Assembly (NCBI GenBank): GCA_024277115.1
Contig: JAJRVW010000089.1
Location: forward strand, 1-39,225
Direction: 5' to 3'
Source: Calditrichota bacterium
Lineage (GTDB): Bacteria; Calditrichota; Calditrichia; Calditrichales; J004
Length of the DNA stretch: 39,225 bases
Below, piece after piece: positions 9,225 to 18,257 of this stretch. A program made the position numbers and the translations under genes. Every line of letters starts with the position of its first letter. Within the stretch, counting starts at the first letter, position 1. The notes beneath the pieces were generated by a model. The model searched no databases and was not told where the DNA came from. It was given only the letters and a program-made list of their open reading frames with translations.

Positions 9225-9289
9225 TGTGATTCTCCTTTAAAATTGTTCCGCTTCACTAAAATATTAATTAACCCAATGCAGCGGTTTTA

Positions 9290-10765
9290 TTATTTCGGGG
9301 TTTGTGTTACGTTTACCGCCTGGTCTTTTTCAAAATCCCACAAGGCTTGTACTTTTAAATCAAGTAATAAAAGTTTGTAATTAATTTGCGCGTCCACCAA
9401 GCTATTCTTTTTAGTGGAAAGCTGGTTCTGGAACAAGTTCAGGTCCATACTGGTCAGGTCACCGTTTTTGTACCGTTCCAAATTAATGTCATAGGTTTGT
9501 TGGGCAATCTTTACATTTTGTTTGGCCAGCTCAATTTGCAAAGCCTGGTTTTCCAAAGAACGATATGATTTCCTTAAACCGATAACAATATTTATTTTTT
9601 CATCTTCACGGTTAAATCGCGCTGTCTGTACCGAGATTTGCGCCGCTTTATCTCTCGATTTTTGCTCGCCCCAATCATAAAGGGGCACATCAAAAGAAAT
9701 ACTGACATCCTGGTTCTTATCCTGGTTATCAAATATTTTATTTGCTGATTCGTTTGTCCCGGTAAATCCATAACTTAAACGGACATTTCCTTTAAACTCG
9801 TTAGTGGCCGCTGCGCGCACCAAACTTGCTTTTGAACTGCGAATATCCAAATCACGCTGACGTAGCTCCATACGGTTAGCCAAACCCAGTTTAATTGTCC
9901 GCTCGAGTGATACCGCCACTTTTTTTTGATTAACCGTAGCAACCACTGATATATCTTTGTTAAGCTCTACACCCAAAAGTTGCTTTAAATCATCCAAAGA
10001 GTTTTGCAGGGTTACTTCACCATTTTGCATGGCAGAGCGGCTGGTAAGCAGGTTTAACTCGGCCTGGTAAAGTTCTTCTTTTGCCGAAAGCCCGGCATTT
10101 ACTTTGTTCTCAATTATTTTATAACTTTTCTCCGTATTGGCCAGGTCTTCCCGGCTAACCTGTAAGGCCAATTTGTTTTGATATGCACGATAAAAAACAT
10201 TTGCAACCTGCTGCTCCAGTTGCAATTCACTAATAACATAGCTCAGATAGGCATAATCTAAATCAGCTTTCACATCTTCCAAAGCCAGCTTTGTCCGGTT
10301 ATAGGTAAAAAGGGGTTGATTAAATGAAATGAACAAATTGTTGGAATAAATCTTATTTCGTATATCGCCCTGAAACTCGCTGCGGGTATCGCGATAATCA
10401 AGCGTATTTTGCAGGGACAGAGTCCCATCTGTTAATAAAATGGGTTGCGAAATTGTTAACGTCCCGCTGGATCGTTTTTCTTCCCGATCATTAAACCGGC
10501 CAAGCAATGCCTGAAAATTACGGCTACGGGTAAAAGAAAAAGGCTCTATATTTAAACTAAAATACGAATTAAGCGCCGCTTCCTGGGCATTAAGCAATTC
10601 CTGGTTGCGTTCCAGGTTTAAACGGGCATTTCGGATATTGGGGCTGTGTTCTTTGGCAATGGCCAGGGCTTCATCAAAATTGATGATTTGCTGGGCCGAA
10701 AGCGGCAGATATATTAAAAAGGACAAAACTAATATTATAACATTTCGCATATTTTTATCTTTCAT
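9290..10765 (-). CDS. TolC-family outer membrane efflux protein
   Basis: A 491-residue outer membrane factor with a cleavable Sec signal (ending LPLSAQQ) and the internal duplication typical of TolC. Each half has a long coiled-coil helical pair, for example DEALAIAKEHSPNIRNARLN near the N-terminus and LGLANRMELRQRDLDIRSSKASL in the middle. The family's C-terminal pattern NLERYKNGDLTSMDLN followed by LVDAQINYKLLLLDL is clear. It provides the outer-membrane exit duct for the adaptor and RND pumps encoded just downstream. Two ATGs lie close together; the first has AGGA upstream at a loose distance, while the second (MRNVIIL) gives a tidier signal peptide. Its gene begins only 38 bases after the reconstructed end of the permease/peptidase gene. 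Confidence 0.95.
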   Translation of the reverse strand: MKDKNMRNVIILVLSFLIYLPLSAQQIINFDEALAIAKEHSPNIRNARLNLERNQELLNAQEAALNSYFSLNIEPFSFTRSRNFQALLGRFNDREEKRSSGTLTISQPILLTDGTLSLQNTLDYRDTRSEFQGDIRNKIYSNNLFISFNQPLFTYNRTKLALEDVKADLDYAYLSYVISELQLEQQVANVFYRAYQNKLALQVSREDLANTEKSYKIIENKVNAGLSAKEELYQAELNLLTSRSAMQNGEVTLQNSLDDLKQLLGVELNKDISVVATVNQKKVAVSLERTIKLGLANRMELRQRDLDIRSSKASLVRAAATNEFKGNVRLSYGFTGTNESANKIFDNQDKNQDVSISFDVPLYDWGEQKSRDKAAQISVQTARFNREDEKINIVIGLRKSYRSLENQALQIELAKQNVKIAQQTYDINLERYKNGDLTSMDLNLFQNQLSTKKNSLVDAQINYKLLLLDLKVQALWDFEKDQAVNVTQTPK

Positions 10766-10802
10766 AATTTTTAAGATCCTAAATCATACAGTTTTAATGC
10801 GG

Positions 10803-10891
10803 CTATTCTTCCAACTCAACTTTAACGGCATCGGCAACAATCATACGTGCATCGCTGTCATCCGTCAAAATAATTTTGGCCGTGCCCTCTA
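10803..10891 (-). other. Out-of-frame tail of the permease/peptidase-like gene (frameshift at T8)
   Basis: Directly after the stop of the 10889-14113 gene, another minus-strand frame reads LEGTAKIILTDD and then MIVADAVKVELEE before TAG at 10803-10805. The pattern GTAK-(I/V)-x-L-x-D followed by VADAVK is the characteristic end of golvesin/xanthan-lyase-type C-terminal domains, and the first part of that domain lies in the upstream frame. The frames meet at a run of eight T (plus-strand A8 at 10891-10898). One additional T, or a -1 slip, would join them into a 1103-residue product. Confidence 0.8.
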
Positions 10892-13800
10892 AAAAAAATA
10901 ACTTTCCAAATAATTCCAACCCGGCTCAGCTTCAGAAAAATCCAACTCAATTTCATCTTCTCCTTCGGCATGATAAATAATATATTTTTGCACGCCAAAA
11001 GAACCGCCCCCACGGCGTCGCAATCTAAAATCACTACGATCCGGTACATGAATAAAAACCTGGTAAACCCCATCTTTGGGGATTTCGACCATCCAGGTTG
11101 CCTTACGCTCCCCGGAACCGCTGCGCGCATAATAGGCCGAGTGTACAAACTGGCCATACAACGATGGAAATTTTATTTTTTGCCATTGGGTTGGGATACG
11201 CCAAGACTTAAATCCAGCATATTCTTCTTTTTCTTTCTGGGCCCCTTTATGTACCCATTCTTTTAATTTGCTGTGATATTGCGGTTGCACATAACCAAAT
11301 TCATTGTTATTGTCATCGACAATGGAATTATTTTGTACTGCATCAAATTCTTTCCAATCTATTTCACTAATGCCATCGATGGCCTTTTTATTAATACGCA
11401 ACTGCGCGTCATCAAATAGAAAAGTGTAGGTGGCCGGCAAGTTTTGGGAAACAAGTGTGTTTACCCGGATTGTGCGTGGCTCGGTATCCAATACAATCCC
11501 AATTTGATTGGACTTCCCTGCCTTTATTTCAAATAACCATTTTTCATTATTTGCGGCCAGCCCTTCTGTAAAACGGCGGCGTCCCTCACCGGGGAAGCTA
11601 AAGCTAACCTCGATAAGGCCGTCTGTTTCTGTGGGATTCTTTACTATAAACAAAGTCTGATAACGCAACCTTTCCCCGTCCCGAATCTGATAAATTTTGA
11701 AGCCATCGATTAAAAACCCGGGCAGTTTATCTTCATGCTGCCAACGCCTCAATTCATCTTCCAAATCAAATTGGTATGTTTGCTTTAACGTGCTGGCGAT
11801 CGAATCAATCGGTACACTTTTAAAGCGATGGCGCTGTACCAGACTGGCCATAAAACCCGTAAAATTTTCCTTCCCCAGGGCATACTCAATTTTTTTTAAA
11901 AGGTAGCTCCCTTTTACCGCCAAAACCTTATTGACTAATTCTCTGTCGGCCGTTTTCATAATATAATCCAGGCTTGTATCGGCCAAGGCAAGATTTGCTT
12001 CTTCGGCATCGGTAAGCGCGCCCAGGGCCCAACGATTTTCCGAACTTGCCGGGGAGGCAGATAGCCGGAGGTTAGACTCCAACGCGATGGCAAAACCCTG
12101 ATTTTCTGCACTGCCCAATTTTAAAACAAAATTTAAAAAAAGTGGGTAAATAGTCAGATCGGGAATAAAGGAGCCCATATCCCCACCGCCAAAACGCCAG
12201 CCTCGCGCCCCGGTAAAGGTATTTGTGGCAAACCGTCTAAATAACATGATCTCTTTTTCGAGATCGGTAAAAGTTTGGTTGCCACGGTTTCCAAAACGTT
12301 TTCGGCGTTGCTGTAAATATTTAAAATAGGATGCTGAAACAGTTGCCAGGTTTTCCGGAAGCCAAACCTGCCCGGGTTGCAATAAATCTGCATTCGCCCG
12401 CCCATTGCGTTGATAGGCGTATAGATGGATCGGGGTTTCGACTAGACTTAGCCGGGAAAAAGGATAATCCAAACCAATCTTATTTTCAAAATCCTGCATA
12501 ATGCTTGCCACCAGCTCCGGCAAAGTATCACCAATTTCCTTAAAAAATTCTTTGTAATAATCATGTTTCGCCAGCGAGTACACGGCAACTTCCAAACTGT
12601 CTGCCCAAATTGATTGTTTTGTATAGGACCCGATGACCAGGGAAATCTCTTTTAAGGGCTGCCTGTTTTTAAATTTTGTTTTACTCTCACTAAGGACAAT
12701 AACCTTCCCTTGGGAAACAGCCGTTAACCCAGCCCGGGTTTCAACTTCTAAATTAAACCGGGAAAATGGCTTTAACAAATCGCGCTGGCCGGCGTGGCCA
12801 ATTTTGGGGTACCAATATAATGATGGAGGCAAACGCAGGTAATCCGGATTGTTAAATGCAAAGCGTGGCTCAGACCTGAACAACCAGATATAATTGGTTT
12901 GCTGCCTTTCTTCACCTGCAATATCCGGGTAGGCGATGCGATCATCAACATGGCCGGAATAGGCAATTTCCAGCAAGATAGATTTATCTACTTCCAATTT
13001 TTCCAACAGACTAATTTTAAGAATAAGCCCCTCATGCCCAAAGGGGACAATCTTGCCCGCTTGTTTTACCTGCTTTATTTTGAGCCCCGGATTTAACAAT
13101 AATTGCAAACTATCCAATGAATGATTGGTACGATTCTCAATGCGAAGCTCTGTATTTACCACAATTCGATTGCCTGCATGACGTAGCTTGATGTCATAGC
13201 TTTTAACCTGAAAATCTGCGTTTTCAGAAAAGGACTTTAACTGGTTCGAGATTGTATCACGAAGCGCCTGGCCTGTTTGATAATAATTGAGATAATTAAA
13301 AAATGAGATTGCACATAATATTGGAAGGACCACCAAAGCGCTAAAAATAAAAACCCGCGCCTTATTTGATTGCGGCAATCGTTGAACCATAAGGATGCTG
13401 AGCAGCATTAAAATCACCCCAAATATAAACCAGCCCATACGTTGTGAAATTAAAATCACAGGGTTGCTCAATCCGTTAAAATCAGAGTATATAAAAGGTA
13501 GTTTTACAGCAAGGACATCTAAGACAAGATAGGGCAAATCGATCGAGGCAATTAACAAACCCACGACCAAAATTATAACAACAGCCTGATTGCGGATGAC
13601 GTACATTAAAAACATTGTAAGCCCAACGCTAAAAACAATTGCCGGCAGAGAGAGCAGAAACGGATAAATTAAATACGCCTGCCAAACAACAGGTTGTGTG
13701 CTAAAAAATATATTTATGATTAACCCGACGAGCAGATAAATAAAGTTTAAGCTAAAAAAAAGTAGCAAAACCCCTGAGATTCGGCCCAGAATAAAACTTA

Positions 13801-14113
13801 AATTACTCATATCACGGATATAAATGACATCGGAGGTATTAAATTTTTTATCACGTTTATACAAATCCGTGGCAAGAAAAACCAGTACAATAATCAGCAC
13901 ATACTGTGGCAAAGCAATATTCATATAAGGTAAAAATGAATCGATGGGATGCAGGAAACGCGGGACCGGCGAAACCGAACTATGGAATAAAACATCTAAA
14001 CCGGCCAAACCCAAAATTGAACCAACGGCAAAAATTTTAAAAAACCAGCTGCGCAGCAGGATTTTAATCTCGTATAAAGCATTTATTTTTAATGATTGGT
14101 AAAAACTAGTCAT
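10889..14113 (-). CDS. ABC-2-type permease fused to an M1-peptidase-like region and golvesin-type C-terminal domain (frameshifted end)
   Basis: Residues 1 to about 285 contain the cytoplasmic start and several TM helices of an ABC-2 permease (IKILLRSWFFKIFAVG at the start). The remainder should be extracytoplasmic. Residues from about 300 to 870 follow the M1 aminopeptidase layout: an N-terminal beta domain (LTAVSQGKVI), a region aligning with the catalytic domain start (FSRLSLVETPIHLYAYQ), and a helical part (KGSYLLKKIEYALGKENF). However, neither GAMEN nor HEXXH is present, so it is not an active M1 zinc peptidase. Near 960-1074 a golvesin-type domain begins (HSAYYARSGSGERKATW, VYQVFIHVPD) and is cut by a frameshift at a T8 run. 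It follows its partner ATPase gene by 17 bases. Permease/M1 fusions are known in Bacteroidota-type genomes; the lost active site and added domain are the unusual parts. Confidence 0.85.
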   Translation of the reverse strand: MTSFYQSLKINALYEIKILLRSWFFKIFAVGSILGLAGLDVLFHSSVSPVPRFLHPIDSFLPYMNIALPQYVLIIVLVFLATDLYKRDKKFNTSDVIYIRDMSNLSFILGRISGVLLLFFSLNFIYLLVGLIINIFFSTQPVVWQAYLIYPFLLSLPAIVFSVGLTMFLMYVIRNQAVVIILVVGLLIASIDLPYLVLDVLAVKLPFIYSDFNGLSNPVILISQRMGWFIFGVILMLLSILMVQRLPQSNKARVFIFSALVVLPILCAISFFNYLNYYQTGQALRDTISNQLKSFSENADFQVKSYDIKLRHAGNRIVVNTELRIENRTNHSLDSLQLLLNPGLKIKQVKQAGKIVPFGHEGLILKISLLEKLEVDKSILLEIAYSGHVDDRIAYPDIAGEERQQTNYIWLFRSEPRFAFNNPDYLRLPPSLYWYPKIGHAGQRDLLKPFSRFNLEVETRAGLTAVSQGKVIVLSESKTKFKNRQPLKEISLVIGSYTKQSIWADSLEVAVYSLAKHDYYKEFFKEIGDTLPELVASIMQDFENKIGLDYPFSRLSLVETPIHLYAYQRNGRANADLLQPGQVWLPENLATVSASYFKYLQQRRKRFGNRGNQTFTDLEKEIMLFRRFATNTFTGARGWRFGGGDMGSFIPDLTIYPLFLNFVLKLGSAENQGFAIALESNLRLSASPASSENRWALGALTDAEEANLALADTSLDYIMKTADRELVNKVLAVKGSYLLKKIEYALGKENFTGFMASLVQRHRFKSVPIDSIASTLKQTYQFDLEDELRRWQHEDKLPGFLIDGFKIYQIRDGERLRYQTLFIVKNPTETDGLIEVSFSFPGEGRRRFTEGLAANNEKWLFEIKAGKSNQIGIVLDTEPRTIRVNTLVSQNLPATYTFLFDDAQLRINKKAIDGISEIDWKEFDAVQNNSIVDDNNNEFGYVQPQYHSKLKEWVHKGAQKEKEEYAGFKSWRIPTQWQKIKFPSLYGQFVHSAYYARSGSGERKATWMVEIPKDGVYQVFIHVPDRSDFRLRRRGGGSFGVQKYIIYHAEGEDEIELDFSEAEPGWNYLESYFF

Positions 14114-14130
14114 GGGTTTCCCAGAAAGTT

Positions 14131-15006
14131 TTAATTCAACAATTCCATAAAACAGACATAAGCATGTTCTAAATTGGGCTCAATTTGTTTGGCTTTAAAG
14201 CCCATTACTTTTTTTGCGACTATATCCACCTGCCAGCCGGAAGCAATGGGAACTGTGGAAATTACAATGTATTCCTGTTTTATTTTTTGCAAGGCGTTGT
14301 CATCTACTTCAAGCTGAAACGTATATTCTTTTGCCATTTCGATTAGCTCTTTTGGCGCACCGTTAAAAGCGAGTTTGCCTTTGTTTAACAAGGCCATATC
14401 CTGGCATGTGCTGGAAATATCACCAACAATATGTGTAGAGAGAATTATAATCCGCTCCCCTTTGGACATATCGGTTAAAAGGTTGCGAAAACGAATCCGT
14501 TCTTCCGGGTCCAGACCGGTAGTGGGCTCGTCTACAATTAGTATTTTAGGGTCACTAATTAAAGCCTGCGCAATGCCTACGCGGCGTTTCATCCCTCCAG
14601 AGAGTTTGTTGGCCAGTTTTTCACGCGAATCAAAAAGGCCAACACGTTCAAGCAATTCATCAATTCGTTTTATGCGCTCTTTTTTATTGGATATACCGGC
14701 CAACCGCGCGCTATAATCTAAAAACTCCCATGTTTTTATTTTGGGGAAGGTACTGAAGTCCTGCGGGAGATAACCCAACATAGCCCTTATTTCTTTACGG
14801 TTTTTTTGTAAATCAAATCCATCGATTTGTACAGCGCCACTTGTCGGTTTCATCAAAGTAACCAAGATGCGCATTAAAGTGGATTTCCCTGCGCCATTTG
14901 GGCCAAGCAATCCAAACAACCCCTCCGATATCTCGAATGAAACACAATCTAACGCCCTGTTTTGATTGGGATAAACCATTGACAGGTCATTTATAATAAT
15001 TTTCAT
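14131..15006 (-). CDS. ABC transporter ATP-binding protein
   Basis: A complete 291-residue ABC ATPase of the ABC-2/drug-export type (CcmA/GldA-like). Walker A is GPNGAGKST at residues 35-43, the Q-loop is in GYLPQDFS, the signature NKLSGGMKRR, Walker B ILIVDEP with TTGLDPEERIRF, and the switch histidine in STHIVGD. A C-terminal extension of about 70 residues ends LEHAYVCFMELLN. It is the first gene of the minus-strand cluster and lies 17 bases before the membrane permease it most likely energises. It is clearly paralogous to the ATPase domain at 198-977, sharing GLLGPNGAGK, GYLPQDF and ERIRFRNLL. Upstream bases 15007-15175 contain no gene and presumably hold the cluster promoter; a TTGACC hexamer lies there, but no convincing partner -10 box. 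Confidence 0.94.
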   Translation of the reverse strand: MKIIINDLSMVYPNQNRALDCVSFEISEGLFGLLGPNGAGKSTLMRILVTLMKPTSGAVQIDGFDLQKNRKEIRAMLGYLPQDFSTFPKIKTWEFLDYSARLAGISNKKERIKRIDELLERVGLFDSREKLANKLSGGMKRRVGIAQALISDPKILIVDEPTTGLDPEERIRFRNLLTDMSKGERIIILSTHIVGDISSTCQDMALLNKGKLAFNGAPKELIEMAKEYTFQLEVDDNALQKIKQEYIVISTVPIASGWQVDIVAKKVMGFKAKQIEPNLEHAYVCFMELLN

Positions 15007-15175
15007 AAGTGTGGATTGTTGAGGTAAAAATATTAGACAATCATTCTGGAAAATAATTTCAAAAAACGGTACGCACGGTCAATATAAAATGTTACACAGA
15101 ATATAAGAAGGGTAAAATTATAGGACAGGAATTAAAGCCGGCATGTTGAAAGCGGAAATAGAAAATACCTGTATT

Positions 15176-16936
15176 TTAAGAACGCCACTTGGAGAGGAAG
15201 TTAAATAAATTTTCCTGCTTAAAAGGCTTACTGATATAATCGTCCATACCGGCATCAATATATTTCTCACGGTCGCCTTTCATAGCATTGGCCGTCATGG
15301 CTATTATAGGCAAATATTTATTTCCTTTTTGCATGGATCGAATCTTCGCCGTTGCTTCAACACCACTTAAAGCAGGCATTTGAATATCCATGAACACCAA
15401 ATCATAATCATTTTTTGCAACCATGTTTACCGCCTCTTCCCCATCGCTGGCCACATCAATGGCGCAATGTGTTTTTTTCAACATCATAGATGCGACTTTT
15501 TGGTTTATCGTATTATCTTCGGCCAAAATAATCTTTTTACCCGCCATAAGTTGTTTGATCGACTGCATCATCTCATCGTTGTTCGCGCCATCGTCCACTG
15601 AGATTTTATCATGGTCAAGTTTAAAAGGAATATTCACATAAAATATGGTCCCCGTTCCAGGATAGCTTTCTACTTCTATGGTGCCATCCATTAATTCTAC
15701 AAGCTCTTTTGTGATGGCGAGCCCCAGGCCTGTACCGCCAAATTTCCGGGTCGTGGAAGCATCTGCCTGGGTAAAGCGCTCAAAAATGGTATCAAGACTA
15801 ATTGCATCAATTCCAATTCCAGTATCCTCAATTTTAAAGCGGGCCATAATGGAATCATCAGTTGTTGCTATTATTTTTACAGATAACCTGACAAAACCAT
15901 CCAAAGTAAATTTTATGGCATTACCGACTAAATTTGTAAGGATCTGCCGTACACGTACGGGATCACCAATAACATTCGCCTCAAACTCCACGGGTAAGAC
16001 CAACTCAAATGTGAGCGATTTTGCAGCCGCTGTTTCACCAAAAATTACACCTGTTTCGTTCAAATATTTAAATAAATTAAAAGAGACCCGCTCGACGCCC
16101 AGTTTCCCGGCCTCCAATTTTGAAAAATCCAAAATATCATTAATAATGGTCAAAAGTGTATCAGCGGAACTTTGGATCATGCTAACAAATTCTTGCTGTT
16201 CTTCATCTAAATTTGTTTCCTGAATTAATGAACTCATGCCAAGAATGCCATTCATTGGCGTGCGGATTTCATGGCTTACCGTCGCAATAAAGTCACCTTT
16301 CATACGGGTTGCTTCTTCTGCTTCATTTAAGGCTACTTTTAGTTTTCGATTTGCCTTTACAAGTTCCGATGCAAAACGGTCCGCGCGTTTTTTCTCGGCT
16401 AAAAACTGCAACCAGCTTTTATAGTGCATATGGCTGTAAAACGCATGTACAAGAAAACTTAAGATAAGTAAAAGAACAAGTGGGAGTTTTAATTCTTCAA
16501 GATAAAAAGGAGTAAATACGGCCGGAACCAAAAGCATCGTAGTGCTAAACGTATAATTAAGGGGCGGGTTCCGGTAAAGCGCAAACGCCGCCACATAAGA
16601 AACGCCTGTTAGCCATAAAAAAAGAATGATAATATAATGGTTTAATGTGGGCGAGAACATTATTTCGGCAATGTAGAGTGTTGCCCAAAACAATGCGCTC
16701 ATTTCAATTAAGGCCCATCCTGCAATCCGCTCCCAACTTTTATCCTTTCCAAAAAAGTTTAAATACAATTTTGCGGCCGAAATAAGGCTTATATAAACAA
16801 TCGCCCCGATATGTAAAGATGGATGGACAAGGCCGTCTGCGGGTATTAAGAATAAGAAGGCATATAAAAACATATGCCCGAATGTGGCTGCCAGGTTGTT
16901 GTCTTCAAAATTTTTTTGATATAAGCGCATAGTCAC
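15176..16936 (-). CDS. Hybrid sensor histidine kinase / response regulator
   Basis: A 586-residue membrane kinase. Residues about 15-165 form five or six TM helices with no sizeable periplasmic sensor. A coiled linker (about 176-210) leads to a HisKA domain with phosphoacceptor H222 in VSHEIRTPMNG. The HATPase domain shows the N box (NLVGNAIKF), G1 (EDTGIGI) and G2 (GGTGLGLAI). A C-terminal receiver domain has acidic residues in LAEDN, phosphoacceptor D517 in LVFMDIQMP, and K in ISKPFK. The signal is probably sensed by the membrane domain itself. There is no separate response regulator next to it, so output must pass through a phosphotransfer protein elsewhere or remain internal. Start is GTG at 16936 or ATG six bases later; no clear ribosome-binding site decides between them. 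Confidence 0.95.
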   Translation of the reverse strand: MTMRLYQKNFEDNNLAATFGHMFLYAFLFLIPADGLVHPSLHIGAIVYISLISAAKLYLNFFGKDKSWERIAGWALIEMSALFWATLYIAEIMFSPTLNHYIIILFLWLTGVSYVAAFALYRNPPLNYTFSTTMLLVPAVFTPFYLEELKLPLVLLLILSFLVHAFYSHMHYKSWLQFLAEKKRADRFASELVKANRKLKVALNEAEEATRMKGDFIATVSHEIRTPMNGILGMSSLIQETNLDEEQQEFVSMIQSSADTLLTIINDILDFSKLEAGKLGVERVSFNLFKYLNETGVIFGETAAAKSLTFELVLPVEFEANVIGDPVRVRQILTNLVGNAIKFTLDGFVRLSVKIIATTDDSIMARFKIEDTGIGIDAISLDTIFERFTQADASTTRKFGGTGLGLAITKELVELMDGTIEVESYPGTGTIFYVNIPFKLDHDKISVDDGANNDEMMQSIKQLMAGKKIILAEDNTINQKVASMMLKKTHCAIDVASDGEEAVNMVAKNDYDLVFMDIQMPALSGVEATAKIRSMQKGNKYLPIIAMTANAMKGDREKYIDAGMDDYISKPFKQENLFNFLSKWRS

Positions 16937-16954
16937 GATTTTATTAGTTGCAGG

Positions 16955-16972
16955 TTTAGACTATCGTCTAAA
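16955..16972. promoter_or_regulatory. Short inverted repeat upstream of the hybrid kinase
   Basis: TTTAGAC-TATC-GTCTAAA is a perfect 7-4-7 inverted repeat 19 bases upstream of the kinase start. Its size and place would suit a dimeric regulator or an mRNA 5' hairpin. No matching copy was noticed elsewhere in the window. Confidence 0.3.
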
Positions 16973-17030
16973 ATAAAGCACACCTTAAAAAAATTGAAGT
17001 ATCCCGGCCGAACAATACAGAAGAACACAT

Positions 17031-18032
17031 TTATCGCAAGAGGACAACAGAAGTAATATAAAGTATATAGCCAAAAAACAAGATAAACGACATAAAACGG
17101 GTAATTTTATTTTTCCACAACATCACTGTAAATAAGAGTACGGTAAAAAGGAGCATTATGGGGAAATCGGACCAGATGACAGTATCTTTTACAGGAATAG
17201 GGAAAAACAATGCAATGGGCCCGGCCACACCGAGGATATTAAAAAGGTTGCTCCCGATAACATTGCCTACAAGAAGCTCGTTCTCCTTTTTGATTACGCT
17301 TATTATGCCCGTTGCAAGCTCAGGGAGTGACGTGCCAAAGGCAACCATTGTTAAGCCGATAACGACCTGACTTATGCCCAATGCTTCTGCAATGGCCGTT
17401 GCCGAGTTGATCGTAACTTGCGATCCATAACCAAGAACAAGTATTCCAACCACAGTCCAAATCAAAAAAACAATAATTTTAGACTTTTTTGACAGCCCGT
17501 CGATCAATTTCCAACCTGTCTCGATATGTGGAATATCCTCGCCGGCAGTCTTTTTCCGGTCTTTTACGCTTTCGCGGATTAGCAGGCCGGTAAACAGAAA
17601 AATGCCCAAAATAAGTATCCCGCCCTCAACAGCGTTTACAGTGTTGTCCATGGCAAAAAACCAGAACAGAAAAGAAACCCCGGCCATCCAGACAAGCTCG
17701 TTTTTAACGTCTTCCTTTAAATTTAGGATAGGGCGCAGTAAAGCGGAAAAGCCCAACACAAGCCCGATATTGGCAATATTGCTGCCGATGATATTCCCCA
17801 CTGAAATATCAATATTGCCATTATAAGCGGCAATAAAACTTACCAAAAACTCCGGAGAAGAGGTGCCAAACGCTACAACGGTTAAGCCTACAATTATTGG
17901 GGAAATACGCAATATCAACGCAATCCGAGACGATCCACGAACCAGCAGTTCTGCCCCGATATAAAGTAAAAACAAGCCTAAAAGGAAAAACAATACATTA
18001 ATAAAAATCAAAGGGAGGTTTCCAAAATTCAT
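17031..18032 (-). CDS. Calcium/sodium exchanger (CaCA family, YrbG-like)
   Basis: A 333-residue inner-membrane antiporter with about ten TM helices and the internal inverted duplication of the CaCA superfamily. The two alpha-repeats are visible: GLTVVAFGTSSPEF with GNIIGSNIANIGLVLG in the first half, and GLTMVAFGTSLPELATG with GNVIGSNLFNILGVAG in the second. These carry the acidic and asparagine residues that bind the cations. It exchanges Ca2+ for Na+ or H+ across the membrane. Length is typical for the bacterial family. It stands as a single gene between the kinase and the VIT-VWA gene, with a palindrome-rich spacer of 225 bases upstream. A TlpA-like protein and a calcium-repeat barrel protein are encoded further along, but no functional link can be shown. 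Confidence 0.95.
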   Translation of the reverse strand: MNFGNLPLIFINVLFFLLGLFLLYIGAELLVRGSSRIALILRISPIIVGLTVVAFGTSSPEFLVSFIAAYNGNIDISVGNIIGSNIANIGLVLGFSALLRPILNLKEDVKNELVWMAGVSFLFWFFAMDNTVNAVEGGILILGIFLFTGLLIRESVKDRKKTAGEDIPHIETGWKLIDGLSKKSKIIVFLIWTVVGILVLGYGSQVTINSATAIAEALGISQVVIGLTMVAFGTSLPELATGIISVIKKENELLVGNVIGSNLFNILGVAGPIALFFPIPVKDTVIWSDFPIMLLFTVLLFTVMLWKNKITRFMSFILFFGYILYITSVVLLR

Positions 18033-18164
18033 TATAAAGATGTTAATCTAAAATATTTGGAAGTTACTACAAAATTGAATCGTAATATTTTGGAAATTTA
18101 TCACACGAAAGAAGACCTTCGAGGGTCATTATTATTTGCCAGCAATTTGCGACTTAGGTTTGTA

Positions 18165-18196
18165 AAACCATCCATGTTTTAAAACATGGATGGTTT
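18165..18196. repeat. Perfect 32-base palindrome
   Basis: AAACCATCCATGTTTT is followed directly by its reverse complement, giving 16-base arms with no loop. Imperfect outer arms (ACTTAGGTTTGT before, ACAAACTTAGT after) extend the symmetry. A near-palindrome GACCTTCGAGGGTC also lies close to 18114. It could terminate the VIT-VWA transcript on the minus strand, but the extent of symmetry is more like a REP/intergenic repeat. Confidence 0.65.
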
Positions 18197-18257
18197 CGAC
18201 CTTGTTCACAAACTTAGTTTGGGAACGCACTTGTATGGAATATAAAAACCGTGCTTT

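Noticed and set aside
10858-11157. 99-codon minus-strand ORF across the end of the permease/peptidase gene
   Set aside because: It is in a third frame, different from both the main frame and the conserved tail (EGTAKII...VADAVK), and its product shows no domain-like features.
15060-15090. TTGACC hexamer on the minus strand as -35 box of the transport cluster
   Set aside because: No acceptable -10 box lies 16-18 bases downstream, so I do not annotate a promoter.
15678-16223. 181-codon plus-strand ORF opposite the hybrid kinase gene
   Set aside because: It lies wholly antisense to the well-conserved HisKA/HATPase region and its product has no recognisable pattern; it arises from the composition of the real gene.
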